Assembly: GCF_005144415.1 (NCBI RefSeq)
Contig: NZ_SWJE01000012.1
Location: 1 to 64,000 of the forward strand
Origin: Trinickia terrae
GTDB lineage: Bacteria > Pseudomonadota > Gammaproteobacteria > Burkholderiales > Burkholderiaceae
DNA length: 64,000 nt
Direction: 5' to 3'
The first letter of the stretch is position 1. The number at the start of each line of letters is the position of its first letter. Of the stretch, positions 54,377 through 63,867 are shown in pieces. The notes below the pieces were generated by a model. The model was not told the DNA's origin. It saw nothing but the letters and a program-made list of their open reading frames with translations, and did no database searches. The position numbers were made by a program, and so were the translations under genes.

Positions 54377-55360
54377 ATGAAAGCAGCCTACGAGCGCGTC
54401 GATTTCGGCGCGAGCTGTTCGGTCAGGGTTTACCACCGGCGACTGCCGAGAATTCCCTTCGAATGGCACCACCATCCGGAGTACGAGCTGACCCTGACCA
54501 TGAACAGCCAGGGCAGGCGCTACATCGGGGATTCGGTCGCCGCTTACGGCGATGACGACCTGGTGCTCGTCCCGCCCAACCTGCCGCACACGTGGGCGTC
54601 GAATCGCTCGATAGACCCGGCGAATCCGCAGGTCGCCATCGTCATCTGGTTCGACGGCGCGTGGGCGAACCGGCTGGCCGACGTCTGTCCTGAGTACAAC
54701 GGCTTGCGCAATCTCATGCGGCGCGCAGCCTGCGGATTGGTGTTCGAAAAGGGCGCGGGAACGCTCATGCGCGAACAGCTCGATCCGCTGCTTTCCGCGA
54801 ATCCGAGGGAACGTCTCACGGCGGTGCTGAACATCCTGGTGTGGCTGTCGGAGCTGCCGGGTACGCCGCTCGCGTCGCCGAGCGCTTTCGATGGGCGTAC
54901 GGGCGCCGCCTCCGGGCACGAGCCCGATCAGCTCAATCGCGTACTGGCGATCATCGATACCCAGTTCGCGCGTCCTTTGCGTCTCGCGGCGCTCGCCAAG
55001 GCCTCCGGCCTGTCCGAACGATCGCTGACCCGGCACTTCACGCAGCATTTGGGCGAGAGCGTCGGAAGCTACATCACCCGGGTCAGAATCGGGCATGCCT
55101 GCCGCCTGCTGACCGACACGCAATTGCCGATCTCGGTCGTTGCCGCGCGATCCGGCTATTCGAATGTGGCGAATTTCAATCGACAGTTCAAAGCAACGAA
55201 GGAATTGACGCCCGCCGCGTACCGGCAGCAATTCACCGGGGCGCGACGCGCCGAAGCCGAGACGGCCCCCGCCCTCACCGAACGCTCGCCGTCCCTTCAG
55301 ACCAAGGCGCCGGGCGCAAAAAGAAAGAGACCACGCTCGCCACATGGCGCGACGACATGA
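54377..55360 (+). CDS. AraC-family transcriptional regulator
   Basis: About 327 residues. The N-terminal cupin sensor domain has FEWHHHPEYELTLTMNSQGR and DDLVLVPPNLPHTWASNR. The C-terminal double HTH has RPLRLAALAKASGLSERSLT, FTQHLGESVGSYITRVRIGH and LPISVVAARSGYSNVANFNR, followed by a basic tail. I start at the ATG at 54377, where the cupin domain begins. It likely activates the divergent ybiU. Ligand unknown; the His-rich cupin suggests a sugar or small metabolite. Confidence 0.88.
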   Translation: MKAAYERVDFGASCSVRVYHRRLPRIPFEWHHHPEYELTLTMNSQGRRYIGDSVAAYGDDDLVLVPPNLPHTWASNRSIDPANPQVAIVIWFDGAWANRLADVCPEYNGLRNLMRRAACGLVFEKGAGTLMREQLDPLLSANPRERLTAVLNILVWLSELPGTPLASPSAFDGRTGAASGHEPDQLNRVLAIIDTQFARPLRLAALAKASGLSERSLTRHFTQHLGESVGSYITRVRIGHACRLLTDTQLPISVVAARSGYSNVANFNRQFKATKELTPAAYRQQFTGARRAEAETAPALTERSPSLQTKAPGAKRKRPRSPHGATT

Positions 55361-55649
55361 AGCCCCCCGCACGCGGGACTAAAGAGTTGACCGCCTGAAG
55401 CCGATAACGCAGTCAAGCGTCGGAACATCCTTACACCGCATTACATGGGGCACCACCCCGGATTTCGCCGCTGCGGCAGCGGGCGCCTACAAGCGCCCGC
55501 CATGAATTGCTTGCTATTCGCTTACGACTCGAGACAGCCTCCACACGGCCGAGTGCGTCTTGAAAGCTCGCTGGACGCGAACGGTCGTTTCGGTGCGATA
55601 TCGCTGCAGCTCTCCGATTGGTTCGAGACGATTTAACTGGATCGAAGAA

Positions 55650-56894
55650 ATGCAAATACTAGAACTAGAAAATTCGCCGACAAGTGCGAATCCTGCGGAG
55701 CCTCCCCCCGCACGCGCCTTTCCGCCACCTGCCGCGGCCCCGACTCAGGAAGGGCCGGCCGGCATCCGCTTCGATTTCAACGAGGGCTGCCGGGTCACGC
55801 TGCCGCCGGGCAACTGGCAAGTTTCCCTGAGGGATCACGATACGGGCAACGTGCTCTTCGAGACCGCGATCGCAAACGGCTATGTCGCCAGCACGAAAAG
55901 GTATTTCGTGCGGTTCGAGATCCTCGTCTGGTCGAGAGTCGCGCTGGCAAGGGATAGCGCCGCAGCCCCGCTGTTCCGGCATGTCTACGATGCCGCCGGC
56001 AAGGAAGTGCTCGTGCAGCTGCCGGTGGGCACACTGGGCGACACGATCGCATGGATGCCCTACGTCGCGCACTTTCAGCGGCGGCACAAGTGCCGCCTGA
56101 CCTGCGCGATGTCGGACAAGCTGATTCCGCTGTTCGCCGATGCGTACCGCGAAATCGAATTCGTCACGCACGAGCAGGTGAAGCCGAATCGCTACTACGC
56201 GACCTACAACCTCGGCCTGTTCTTCGACGACGAAGAGCGCGTGAATCAGCCATGCGACTTCCGCCACGTCGGCCTGCATCGCACGGCGGGCTACATTCTC
56301 GGCCTCGATCCGAAAGAGGAGCCGCCGCGCATCGCGCTGCCCGACGATACGCGCCCGATCGACGAACCGTACGTCTGCATCGCCGTGCAAAGCTCGACGC
56401 AATGCAAATACTGGAACAACCCCGCGGGATGGCATGACGTGATCGCCTTCTGCAAGGCAGCGGGGTACCGGGTCGTCTGCATCGATCAAAAGCGCGTGCA
56501 CGGCACCGGCATGACCTGGAATCACATCCCGCATGGCGTCGATGACGAGACCGGCGACAGGCCGATCGTCGAGCGAGCCCGCTGGCTCAAGCACGCGGCG
56601 TTCTTTGTCGGCTTGTCGAGCGGCCTGTCGTGGCTCGCGTGGGCCATGCGCATCCCGGTCGTGATGATCAGCGGCTTTTCGCACCCCGACAACGAGTTCC
56701 ATACGCCCTACCGGGTCATCAACTATCACGCCTGCAACAGCTGCTGGAACGACGTCCGCGTGCGCTTCGACCATCAAGATTTCTTCTGGTGTCCAAAACA
56801 CAAAGGAACACCTCGGCAATTCGAGTGCACGCGTCTCATCGAATCGAAACAGGTGATCGACGCGATCCGCGCGATACCCGGCGCGATACGCTGA
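55650..56894 (+). CDS. Autotransporter strand-loop-strand O-heptosyltransferase (BAHT family)
   Basis: About 414 residues. After a Pro/Ala-rich N-terminus come a beta-sandwich-like part (GIRFDFNEGCRVTLPPGNWQ) and a GT-B heptosyltransferase fold (EVLVQLPVGTLGDTIAWMPY, PYVCIAVQSSTQCKYWNNPA, FFVGLSSGLSWLAWAMRIPV). The C-terminus has four Cys (362, 365, 381, 393: CX2C-X15-C-X11-C), matching the iron site of TibC. BAHT enzymes (Aah, TibC) transfer heptose from ADP-heptose to Ser residues of AIDA-type passengers in the cytoplasm before export. It lies 70 bases before a huge AIDA-like gene, its obvious substrate. Confidence 0.9.
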   Translation: MQILELENSPTSANPAEPPPARAFPPPAAAPTQEGPAGIRFDFNEGCRVTLPPGNWQVSLRDHDTGNVLFETAIANGYVASTKRYFVRFEILVWSRVALARDSAAAPLFRHVYDAAGKEVLVQLPVGTLGDTIAWMPYVAHFQRRHKCRLTCAMSDKLIPLFADAYREIEFVTHEQVKPNRYYATYNLGLFFDDEERVNQPCDFRHVGLHRTAGYILGLDPKEEPPRIALPDDTRPIDEPYVCIAVQSSTQCKYWNNPAGWHDVIAFCKAAGYRVVCIDQKRVHGTGMTWNHIPHGVDDETGDRPIVERARWLKHAAFFVGLSSGLSWLAWAMRIPVVMISGFSHPDNEFHTPYRVINYHACNSCWNDVRVRFDHQDFFWCPKHKGTPRQFECTRLIESKQVIDAIRAIPGAIR

Positions 56895-56964
56895 CGTAGA
56901 TAAAAAGCGCAGCAGGCCCGGATCGCACCACCCGTGCGAAGCCGCCCTCGAACGCGCAATACGA

Positions 56965-59900
56965 ATGACATTACTAGAGGCGGGTGATGGGGGTATGGCG
57001 ACTCGAGATTTCGACTGGCGGGCAAGCGGCCTTGGCCGCGCGCACGACTATGGCTATGGCGACGCACATGACGTGCGCATCGATGGACCGAAGCTAGGAC
57101 AAGCGCGCGCAGCATGGCTCACCAGGCTTCTCGTGAGCCCGGCGATCTATGTCGTGACGTTCTCGCCGTCCACGGTGCACGGCCAGACGATCACAGTAAG
57201 CGCGGGCAACATCCAGGACGGCACCGCCGTTGGAGCGAACGTCGTCGCCAACGTCTTCGGCACGGCCAATACGTTCACCATCAGCGGCCTGGGCGCGCTG
57301 AACGTCTCGTCCGGCGGCGTAACGAGCGCGTCATTCATCAATCCGCTCGGCACGGAGACGGTCTTCTCCGGCGGCACGGCGTTCGCCTCGCTCGTCAGCG
57401 GCACGCAAATCGTGAGCAGCGGCGGCATCGCGAGCGCAACGTTCGTCGCCAACGCCGGCCAGCAATATGTGTGGTCGGGCGGCGTCGCGAGCGGCACGCA
57501 ACTGAGCCTGGGCGAGAACGTCGTGTGGGGCGGGCTCGCGGTCGGCACGTGGGTAAGCGCCAGCGGACTCGAAACGGTGCTGTCGGGCGGCACGACAAAC
57601 GGCACGACGGTCGGCAGCGGCGGCGCGCAAAGAATTCTTGCGGGCGGTCTCGCAAGCGCCACGACCATCGCGAATGGCGGCCTGCAAACGGTCTTCTTGG
57701 GCGGAATCGCCAGCTCGTCGACAGTGACGAGCGGAGGGCAGCTGGTGATCAGCAGCGGCGGCAGCGCCCTCGCGGTGAACCAGCAAAGCGGCGGCATATT
57801 CGTCGCCGATACGACAGCGGGCAACGTCTCGGGCACGAACACAAGCGGCACGTTCAGGATCTCAAGCGGCGTCGCATCGGGCCTGCTGCTCGAGAACGGC
57901 GGCTTGTTTACCGTACTCGCGGGCGGCACCGCGAGCGGCAGCATTATCCTCACCTTCGGCACGCAGGTCGTTTCCTCGGGCGGCCTCGCGATCGATACGC
58001 AGGACCTGTTCACCCAAATCGTGTCGAGCGGGGGCGTCGCGAGCCGCTCGCACGTTCTCGATTTCGCTCAGCAAAGCATTGTCGCGGGCGGCCTCGCCAT
58101 CGGCAGCATCGTCGATACGAACGCGCGCGAAAGCATCTCGTCGGGGGGCATGGCGAGCGGCACGACGTTGAGCAACGGCGGTGTCCAGTACGTTTATGCA
58201 GGCGGCCAGGCCGTGGACACGGTCGTATCGAGCGGCGGGACGCAGCTCGCTTCCTCGGGCGGAGCCGCAACGGGGACCGTGGTGTCAGACCACGGCGCCT
58301 TCGGCGTCACGTCGGGCGGCACGGCAACAGGCCTCGTGCTGAACGCCGGCGCGTTGTTCTCCGCTACGACGGACGACGTGCTCGTCAGCGGCACCAACGC
58401 GCTTGGCGCGTTCAGCATCTCGAGCGGCGTGGCCCTGAACGTCCTGCTTCAGAACGGCGGCTCGCTGACGGTCGCGGCGGGCGGCGTCGCGAGCAACACC
58501 ACCATCGACCAGTTCGGCAACGCGGTTGTCATGTCGGGCGGCACGGCCATCGGCACGATCGATTTGTACACGCTGGCCGTATCGTCGGGAGGCGTCACGA
58601 GCGGCACGGTCGTCTCCAGCTTCGCGCAAGAAATCGTCGGAGCAGGCGGCCAGGCGGATGGCTCCGTGGTATCGGATTTCGCGCAGCAGGTCGTATCGTC
58701 GGGCGGCGTCGTCAATGCCACTTCGGTCGGCGCCGCGGGAACGATGATGCTTTCGGGCGGCACCGCGAATCAGGCGACGATCGGCAGCGGCGGCACGCAG
58801 CTCGTCTCGGCCGGCGGCGTGGCCAGCGGCACGACCGTCATGGGCGGCGGCTTGCAGTCCGTCCTGACCGGCGGGGCCGCGCAAGCGACGACGATCACGA
58901 GCGGCGGCGCGCAGAACGTTTCGTCGGGCGGCGCAGCGAGCGGAACCACGGTGTCGGCCGACGGCAATCAGACGATCTTCGCCGGCGGCCTCGCAACCGC
59001 CACGGCGGTCGCGAGCGGCGGCACGCAAACCGTGTCGAGCGGCGGGGTGGCGAGCCAGACCACGATCTCGGGCGGCGGCACGCAGACCGTGTTGGGCGGG
59101 GCCACGGCAAGCCAGACGACCATCTCCGGCGGGGGCGCGCAGATCGTCTCCTCCGGGGGCTTTGCCGCCGGCGCCACGGTGCTGAGCGGCGGCATGCAAC
59201 AGGTGCTCTCGGGCGGCGTCGCGAGCGGCGCGGTGATCAGCGCGGGCGGCAACCAGACGATCGCGCTGGGAGGCGAGGCCGACGCCTCGGTCGTCATGAG
59301 CGGCGCGCAGCAGACCGTATCGTCGGGCGGCATCGCAAGCGGCACGCGCGTCGACGGAGGCGGCACGCAAACGCTTTACCAAGGCGCCATCGTCACGAAT
59401 ACGACTGTCGGCAGCGGCGGCATGCAGATGGTCTCGTCGGGCTCCGTCGCGAGCGGCGCCGTGCTCGCGGGAGGCATTCAAAACGTTTCGTCGGGTGCGC
59501 TCGCCTCCGGCACCGCGATCAGCGCAGGCGGCACGCAGAATGTCGTGGCGGGCGGGCTCGCCAGCGCTGCGGTCGTGGGCAGCGGCGGTCTGCAATCGAT
59601 CGCCTCGGGCGGCGAAGCCGACGGCTCGGTCGTCGGTGCGGGCGGCACGCAAGATATCGGCAGCGGCGGCGTGGTGAGCGGAACGCTCGTGACGAGCGGC
59701 GGAACGCAAACAGTGGAAGCCGGGAGCATCGTCAGCACCACCAGCGTTAGCTCGGGCGGCACGCAGGTGGTCTCGTCCGGAGCGGTCGCAAGCGGCGTGA
59801 CGCTGGCTGGCGGCAGACAGACGGTGCTCGCCGGCGGCGCAGGCAGCGCAACCCAGGTCCTCAACGGCGCGCTGCAGGACGTGTTCGGCACGGTCGATCG

Positions 59901-61830
59901 CGACACGGTTCAAGGCGCGCAGACCATCCATGCCGGGGGCGTCGCCAGCCGGACCGCCATCAATGGCGGCTCGCAAATCGTGCTCGCGGGCGGCATCGCC
60001 AATCTCGCCATCGTGACAGGCGGAACGCAGACGATCTCTTCGGGCGGCATCGCGAACGCAACGACGGTCAGCAGCGGCGGCCAGCTGATCGTGGCCGGCG
60101 GCGGCATCGTCAACGGCGTTTCGGTCAGCTCCGGCGGCGCCATGCAAATGTTCGGCGCGATCAGCGGCGCCGTGATCGGCGCCGGGGGCACGATGCAGGT
60201 CGGCGGCGGCAGCGTGGCCGGCAACGTCGTGGACAACGGCGCGCTGATCTTCAATCGTTCGGACGACACCGTCTATGCCAACTCGCTGTCGGGTTCCGGT
60301 CAGATGATCCAGGCAGGCGCCGGCAAGCTGACCCTCAACGGCGACAGCAACGCATTCGCCGGCACGACGGTCGTGAGCGCCGGGCGGCTTGCGGTAGGCG
60401 ACGCCGCGCATTCCGATGCGAAGCTCGGCGGCAACGTTCAGGTGGAAGCAGCCGGCACGCTGCTCGGCCACGGCTCGGTGCTGGGCTCGATCGACAACGT
60501 CGGCGTCGTGCAGCCCGGCGGCTCGATCGGCACGCTCAGCGTGGCGGGGGACTACGTGCAACATGCGGCCGGCGCGCTGTCGATCGAAGTCAGTCCCGCG
60601 GCGGCGTCGAAGCTCGTGGTCGGCGGAACGGCGACGCTGAACGGCGCGTTGCATGTGATCTACGATCCGGGCACGTATAGCGCAAGCCAGACGTACGAGA
60701 TCGTGTCCGCCGGCGCCGTCGCCGGGCGCTTCGCCAGCGTCAGCTCCGGCGGGACCGCGGCCGCGCAAGTGACGCAAAGCGTCGCGTACGGGGCGACGTC
60801 GGTCGATCTCGTGGTCAACGCCGCGACGGCGAGCGCCAATCAATCCTCTTCGACTTCCGTCGTCGCACCGGTCGACACGAGCCTCTTTACCGCGCCGGCT
60901 ACGACGGCGCTCCTGACCGGCGAGGCGGCGGCCGCCCGGCTGCTGCAACGCGCATCGCAGCTGGCGAATCCAGGCGGCGCGGCGGCTCGTTCAGCGCCGG
61001 GGGCGCCGGGGAACGACGCGATCTGGATTGCGAGCTCCGTTGATCGCCTGTCGCTCGATGGCGATACGGCCGGCGCGCCGGGGTTCGGCGTGACCCAGTA
61101 TCAGTTCACGGCCGGCGCCGATTGGCGGCTGGGGCGCTGGATCGCGGGGGGCGCGCTGACCTACGCGCACAGCGATCTCTCGGAGCAGGCCACCGGCGAC
61201 AACGGCCGGGACGACACATTGCGCGCCTCGTTCTACGGGGCGCGCGAGGCCGGACCGGCGACGCTGGCCGCGGTCTTCTCCTACGCCTACCACGACGTGC
61301 ATCTGCGCCGCCCGTTCGGCGGCGCAAACACGGCCGAGGGCGGCACCGCGGGCAACGAGCTGATGCTGGGGACCCAAGCCGGCCTGCCGCTCGCATTGGG
61401 CGGCGTGCATTTCACGCCGCACGTCGGCTGGCTCGTTGCCTACTACCGCGGCAACGGGTTCACCGAAAGCGGCGCGGGAGGACAAAACCTCGACGTCGGC
61501 GCGGACAACGCGCGAAGCGTGCAACCGTATGCGGGAATCAGCGTCGACAAATCGTTCGGCGACGGCGCCAACCCGCTGACGCTGCAGCTCACCGTCGACT
61601 ACGGATGGGAGCTCGCTCGGCGCTCGCGTGCGGTATCGGTATTCAGCGCCGATGGCACGGCGTTCGGCGCGCCGGGTGTTTCGTTGCCGCAAGGCAGGCT
61701 CGTGACGAGTGTGCGCGCCGCCGGCGCGTTGACCCAGCAGATGGATTTCAGCGTCGGATTTACCAGTTGGCTCAACACGGGGCGGGGTTCGCAGCTCGGG
61801 GCCGATGTGGCGATCCGCTATCGGTTCTGA
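56965..61830 (+). CDS. AIDA-like autotransporter adhesin with strand-loop-strand repeats
   Basis: 1621 residues from the ATG at 56965 (1611 from an ATG at 56995; neither has a good ribosome site). The N-terminus is unusual: about 50 polar residues, then a modest hydrophobic stretch (LLVSPAIYVVTFSPSTVHGQ) instead of the usual long signal region. The passenger (about 110-1090) consists of roughly fifty 19-20-residue repeats of the type GGTQTVSSGGVASGTTV, the substrate motif of BAHT heptosyltransferases. A pertactin-like/autochaperone junction (FAGTTVVSAGRLAVGD) follows. The last 280 residues are the beta-barrel (TAGADWRLGRWIAGGALTYA) ending in Phe (DVAIRYRF). Predicted surface adhesin or self-associating protein. 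Confidence 0.92.
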   Translation: MTLLEAGDGGMATRDFDWRASGLGRAHDYGYGDAHDVRIDGPKLGQARAAWLTRLLVSPAIYVVTFSPSTVHGQTITVSAGNIQDGTAVGANVVANVFGTANTFTISGLGALNVSSGGVTSASFINPLGTETVFSGGTAFASLVSGTQIVSSGGIASATFVANAGQQYVWSGGVASGTQLSLGENVVWGGLAVGTWVSASGLETVLSGGTTNGTTVGSGGAQRILAGGLASATTIANGGLQTVFLGGIASSSTVTSGGQLVISSGGSALAVNQQSGGIFVADTTAGNVSGTNTSGTFRISSGVASGLLLENGGLFTVLAGGTASGSIILTFGTQVVSSGGLAIDTQDLFTQIVSSGGVASRSHVLDFAQQSIVAGGLAIGSIVDTNARESISSGGMASGTTLSNGGVQYVYAGGQAVDTVVSSGGTQLASSGGAATGTVVSDHGAFGVTSGGTATGLVLNAGALFSATTDDVLVSGTNALGAFSISSGVALNVLLQNGGSLTVAAGGVASNTTIDQFGNAVVMSGGTAIGTIDLYTLAVSSGGVTSGTVVSSFAQEIVGAGGQADGSVVSDFAQQVVSSGGVVNATSVGAAGTMMLSGGTANQATIGSGGTQLVSAGGVASGTTVMGGGLQSVLTGGAAQATTITSGGAQNVSSGGAASGTTVSADGNQTIFAGGLATATAVASGGTQTVSSGGVASQTTISGGGTQTVLGGATASQTTISGGGAQIVSSGGFAAGATVLSGGMQQVLSGGVASGAVISAGGNQTIALGGEADASVVMSGAQQTVSSGGIASGTRVDGGGTQTLYQGAIVTNTTVGSGGMQMVSSGSVASGAVLAGGIQNVSSGALASGTAISAGGTQNVVAGGLASAAVVGSGGLQSIASGGEADGSVVGAGGTQDIGSGGVVSGTLVTSGGTQTVEAGSIVSTTSVSSGGTQVVSSGAVASGVTLAGGRQTVLAGGAGSATQVLNGALQDVFGTVDRDTVQGAQTIHAGGVASRTAINGGSQIVLAGGIANLAIVTGGTQTISSGGIANATTVSSGGQLIVAGGGIVNGVSVSSGGAMQMFGAISGAVIGAGGTMQVGGGSVAGNVVDNGALIFNRSDDTVYANSLSGSGQMIQAGAGKLTLNGDSNAFAGTTVVSAGRLAVGDAAHSDAKLGGNVQVEAAGTLLGHGSVLGSIDNVGVVQPGGSIGTLSVAGDYVQHAAGALSIEVSPAAASKLVVGGTATLNGALHVIYDPGTYSASQTYEIVSAGAVAGRFASVSSGGTAAAQVTQSVAYGATSVDLVVNAATASANQSSSTSVVAPVDTSLFTAPATTALLTGEAAAARLLQRASQLANPGGAAARSAPGAPGNDAIWIASSVDRLSLDGDTAGAPGFGVTQYQFTAGADWRLGRWIAGGALTYAHSDLSEQATGDNGRDDTLRASFYGAREAGPATLAAVFSYAYHDVHLRRPFGGANTAEGGTAGNELMLGTQAGLPLALGGVHFTPHVGWLVAYYRGNGFTESGAGGQNLDVGADNARSVQPYAGISVDKSFGDGANPLTLQLTVDYGWELARRSRAVSVFSADGTAFGAPGVSLPQGRLVTSVRAAGALTQQMDFSVGFTSWLNTGRGSQLGADVAIRYRF
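57290..60240 (+). repeat. About fifty degenerate 57-60-bp coding repeats of the passenger
   Basis: Each unit encodes a strand-loop-strand repeat with GG...V.SGG. Two copies of a longer variant unit (VADTTAGNVSGTNTSGTF starting near 57802 and SATTDDVLVSGTNALGAF near 58360) lie 558 bp apart, pointing to a block duplication. Confidence 0.88.
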
Positions 61831-61861
61831 TGGTTCCGATGCCCGCCCCCGAGCGCGTTGG

Positions 61862-63004
61862 TCAGCCGTTCCCTTCGGCCGCTGCCTTGCGCGAACGGCC
61901 AGCCCGCGAGGCCGATTTGCGTGGCGCCTTCTTCGCCGGCTTGGCGTCGGCCTCGGAATCCGCCGATGGCTTCGCTGTGAAGAGTTCTTCTTGCCGTGTC
62001 TGCTCGACAACCGCTTCCGTTTCCTTCGCTGCGGTTTTGCGTCGACGGCGAGGCGCAGGGGTCTTCTTCGTCTCTGCTTCGCGCGGTGCGTCTTGCTCGA
62101 GCGGTTGCTCTTCGACGACTGCCGCCGGTTCAACGTTTTTCGCAACCTTGGACGATTTGATTGGCTTGCCGGGCTCCGCAGCCGCACCCTGACTGATCCG
62201 GTAGACAAACGCACCGGATTTATCGTCACGGCCCACTTCCAGCAAGCCGCGCGATTGCGCTTCGTCAAGCAGGTTGCCGAACGTACGGAAGCCGTAATAG
62301 GACTCGCTGAAATCGGGTTTGCGGCGCTTGATCGCGCTTTTCAGCACCGACGCCCAGATCTTGCCGCTCTCCCCGCGCTCGAATACCAGCGCCTCGAAGG
62401 TTTCGACGGCGATCGCAATGGCTTCCGCCTTGCGCCCTTCCAATTCCTGCTTCTGCTGCTTGTCGCCATTGGTCGAGCGCTTCGCGCTCGCTTCACGCGC
62501 CTCGCGTTTCGCGATGGCGCGTTGCTGCTCGCGCACGAGGTCGTCATAGAAGATGAATTCGTCGCAGTTGGCGACCAGAAGATCGGAGGTCGAATTCTTC
62601 ACGCCCACGCCGATGACCTTCTTCGCGTTCTCACGCAGCTTCGAAACCAACGGAGAAAAATCCGAGTCTCCACTGATGATGACGAACGTATCGACGTGCG
62701 ATTTCGTGTAGCAAAGATCGAGCGCATCGACGACCAGCCGAATATCCGCCGAGTTCTTGCCCGACTGGCGCACGTGCGGGATCTCGATCAGCTCGAAGCT
62801 GGCCTCGTGCATCGCCGCCTTGAACGTCTTGTAGCGGTCCCAATCGCAATAGGCTTTCTTGACGACGATGCTGCCCTTCAGCAGCAGCCGTTCGAGAACC
62901 GGCTTGATGTCGAACTTTTCGTACTTCGCATCGCGAACGCCGAGCGCGACGTTTTCGAAGTCGCAAAACAGCGCCATGCTGACGCTTTCCTGAGGTAAGG
63001 CCAT
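61862..63004 (-). CDS. NYN-domain (LabA-like) putative ribonuclease with OST-HTH/LOTUS domain
   Basis: About 380 residues. The PIN-like NYN domain (about 10-150) has SMALFCDFENVALGVRDAKY, KNSADIRLVVDALDL and VIISGDSDFSPLVSKLREN with the acidic residues of the active site. An OST-HTH/LOTUS-type RNA-binding domain lies around 195-270 (SVLKSAIKRRKPDFSESYYG, FGNLLDEAQSRGLLEV). A Lys/Arg/Ala-rich disordered tail completes it (APRRRRKTAAKE). GGAG is seven bases before the ATG. It probably acts on RNA in the cytoplasm; targets unknown. Convergent with the autotransporter gene. Confidence 0.87.
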   Translation of the reverse strand: MALPQESVSMALFCDFENVALGVRDAKYEKFDIKPVLERLLLKGSIVVKKAYCDWDRYKTFKAAMHEASFELIEIPHVRQSGKNSADIRLVVDALDLCYTKSHVDTFVIISGDSDFSPLVSKLRENAKKVIGVGVKNSTSDLLVANCDEFIFYDDLVREQQRAIAKREAREASAKRSTNGDKQQKQELEGRKAEAIAIAVETFEALVFERGESGKIWASVLKSAIKRRKPDFSESYYGFRTFGNLLDEAQSRGLLEVGRDDKSGAFVYRISQGAAAEPGKPIKSSKVAKNVEPAAVVEEQPLEQDAPREAETKKTPAPRRRRKTAAKETEAVVEQTRQEELFTAKPSADSEADAKPAKKAPRKSASRAGRSRKAAAEGNG

Positions 63005-63124
63005 TGATTTCTCCAGCCGGATTGGCGCAATGATGCGATGGATTGACAAGTGCGCACATGATAGCCGGTTGCCGTATCCGCTCCGGCGTCGGCACGGATG
63101 GCGGATGCGCTTGATCCCTTTCGG

Positions 63125-63856
63125 CTAAGCAACGACACGAACCGCATCGCCCACACATACCCCGAGCCGCGTCGCCGCGTCACCGCCATTCACCGCACAC
63201 TCCACGAGTCCGATCGAGTTTTCATACCAGAAGGCCTGCCCTGCCGGCACGTCCGAAAACGTCCTGGCATAGGCAACCTCCCTGCCCGCGATGCTCAGCG
63301 CGGCGCTCTTGGGCATGCTCTGCGCCCTGAGCCCGGTCAACGCATTGCCGTAGTGATCGACGTAAATGATCTCGGCCAAATCAGCGGCGCCGAGCGGCAC
63401 TTGCAAGCCTGCCGTTTCGCTCAGCTTGTCGAGCGGCGGCTCGCCCCAGCTGAGCCATGCCGCCATCGGGGCAAACAGGTCGCGTCCATGAAAAGAGTTC
63501 GAGAGCGTGGCGGGACGCCAAGTGATGCGCCAAGTCCGAACGCTCGCCGCCCGCGCCGCCACGACCGACAGCAAGCCATTGTCCGGCCCCACGAACCACT
63601 GCCCGTCGGCTTGCAGCACGACCGCATCGCGCTCGCTGCCCACGCCGGGATCGACTACCGCCAGAAAGACCGTATCCGACGGATACCACGCTCGAAGCGC
63701 CGCCAGCAGATGGGCGGCAGCGCGCACGCCGTAGTTCGGAACGCTGTGCAGCATGTCGACGATCGGGGTGCTCGCCGACGCCTGCTGCAGCAACGCAACC
63801 TTCATCTGCCCGACGTAGATGTCGTCGGCGCCGAAGTCCGTGAATAGCGCAATCAT
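63125..63856 (-). CDS. SAM hydroxide adenosyltransferase / SAM hydrolase-like protein (DUF62)
   Basis: About 243 residues. Start MIALFTDFGADDIYVGQMKV; further motifs are VFLAVVDPGVGSERDAVVLQ and WFVGPDNGLLSVVA, and a C-terminal beta-barrel contains EIIYVDHYGNALTGL. Family members (related to fluorinase and chlorinase) use water/hydroxide to split S-adenosylmethionine into adenosine and methionine. It follows a SAM-dependent methyltransferase gene by 11 bases, so both are probably in one transcript. Confidence 0.87.
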   Translation of the reverse strand: MIALFTDFGADDIYVGQMKVALLQQASASTPIVDMLHSVPNYGVRAAAHLLAALRAWYPSDTVFLAVVDPGVGSERDAVVLQADGQWFVGPDNGLLSVVAARAASVRTWRITWRPATLSNSFHGRDLFAPMAAWLSWGEPPLDKLSETAGLQVPLGAADLAEIIYVDHYGNALTGLRAQSMPKSAALSIAGREVAYARTFSDVPAGQAFWYENSIGLVECAVNGGDAATRLGVCVGDAVRVVA

Positions 63857-63867
63857 CGCGTGACCTC

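Noticed and set aside
55445-55636. Small plus-strand frame upstream of the heptosyltransferase
   Set aside because: No ribosome site, no recognisable protein character, and it overlaps the likely promoter/leader region.
57290-60240. CRISPR-like or non-coding tandem array
   Set aside because: The repeats are degenerate, in frame, without spacers, and encode strand-loop-strand units of an autotransporter passenger.
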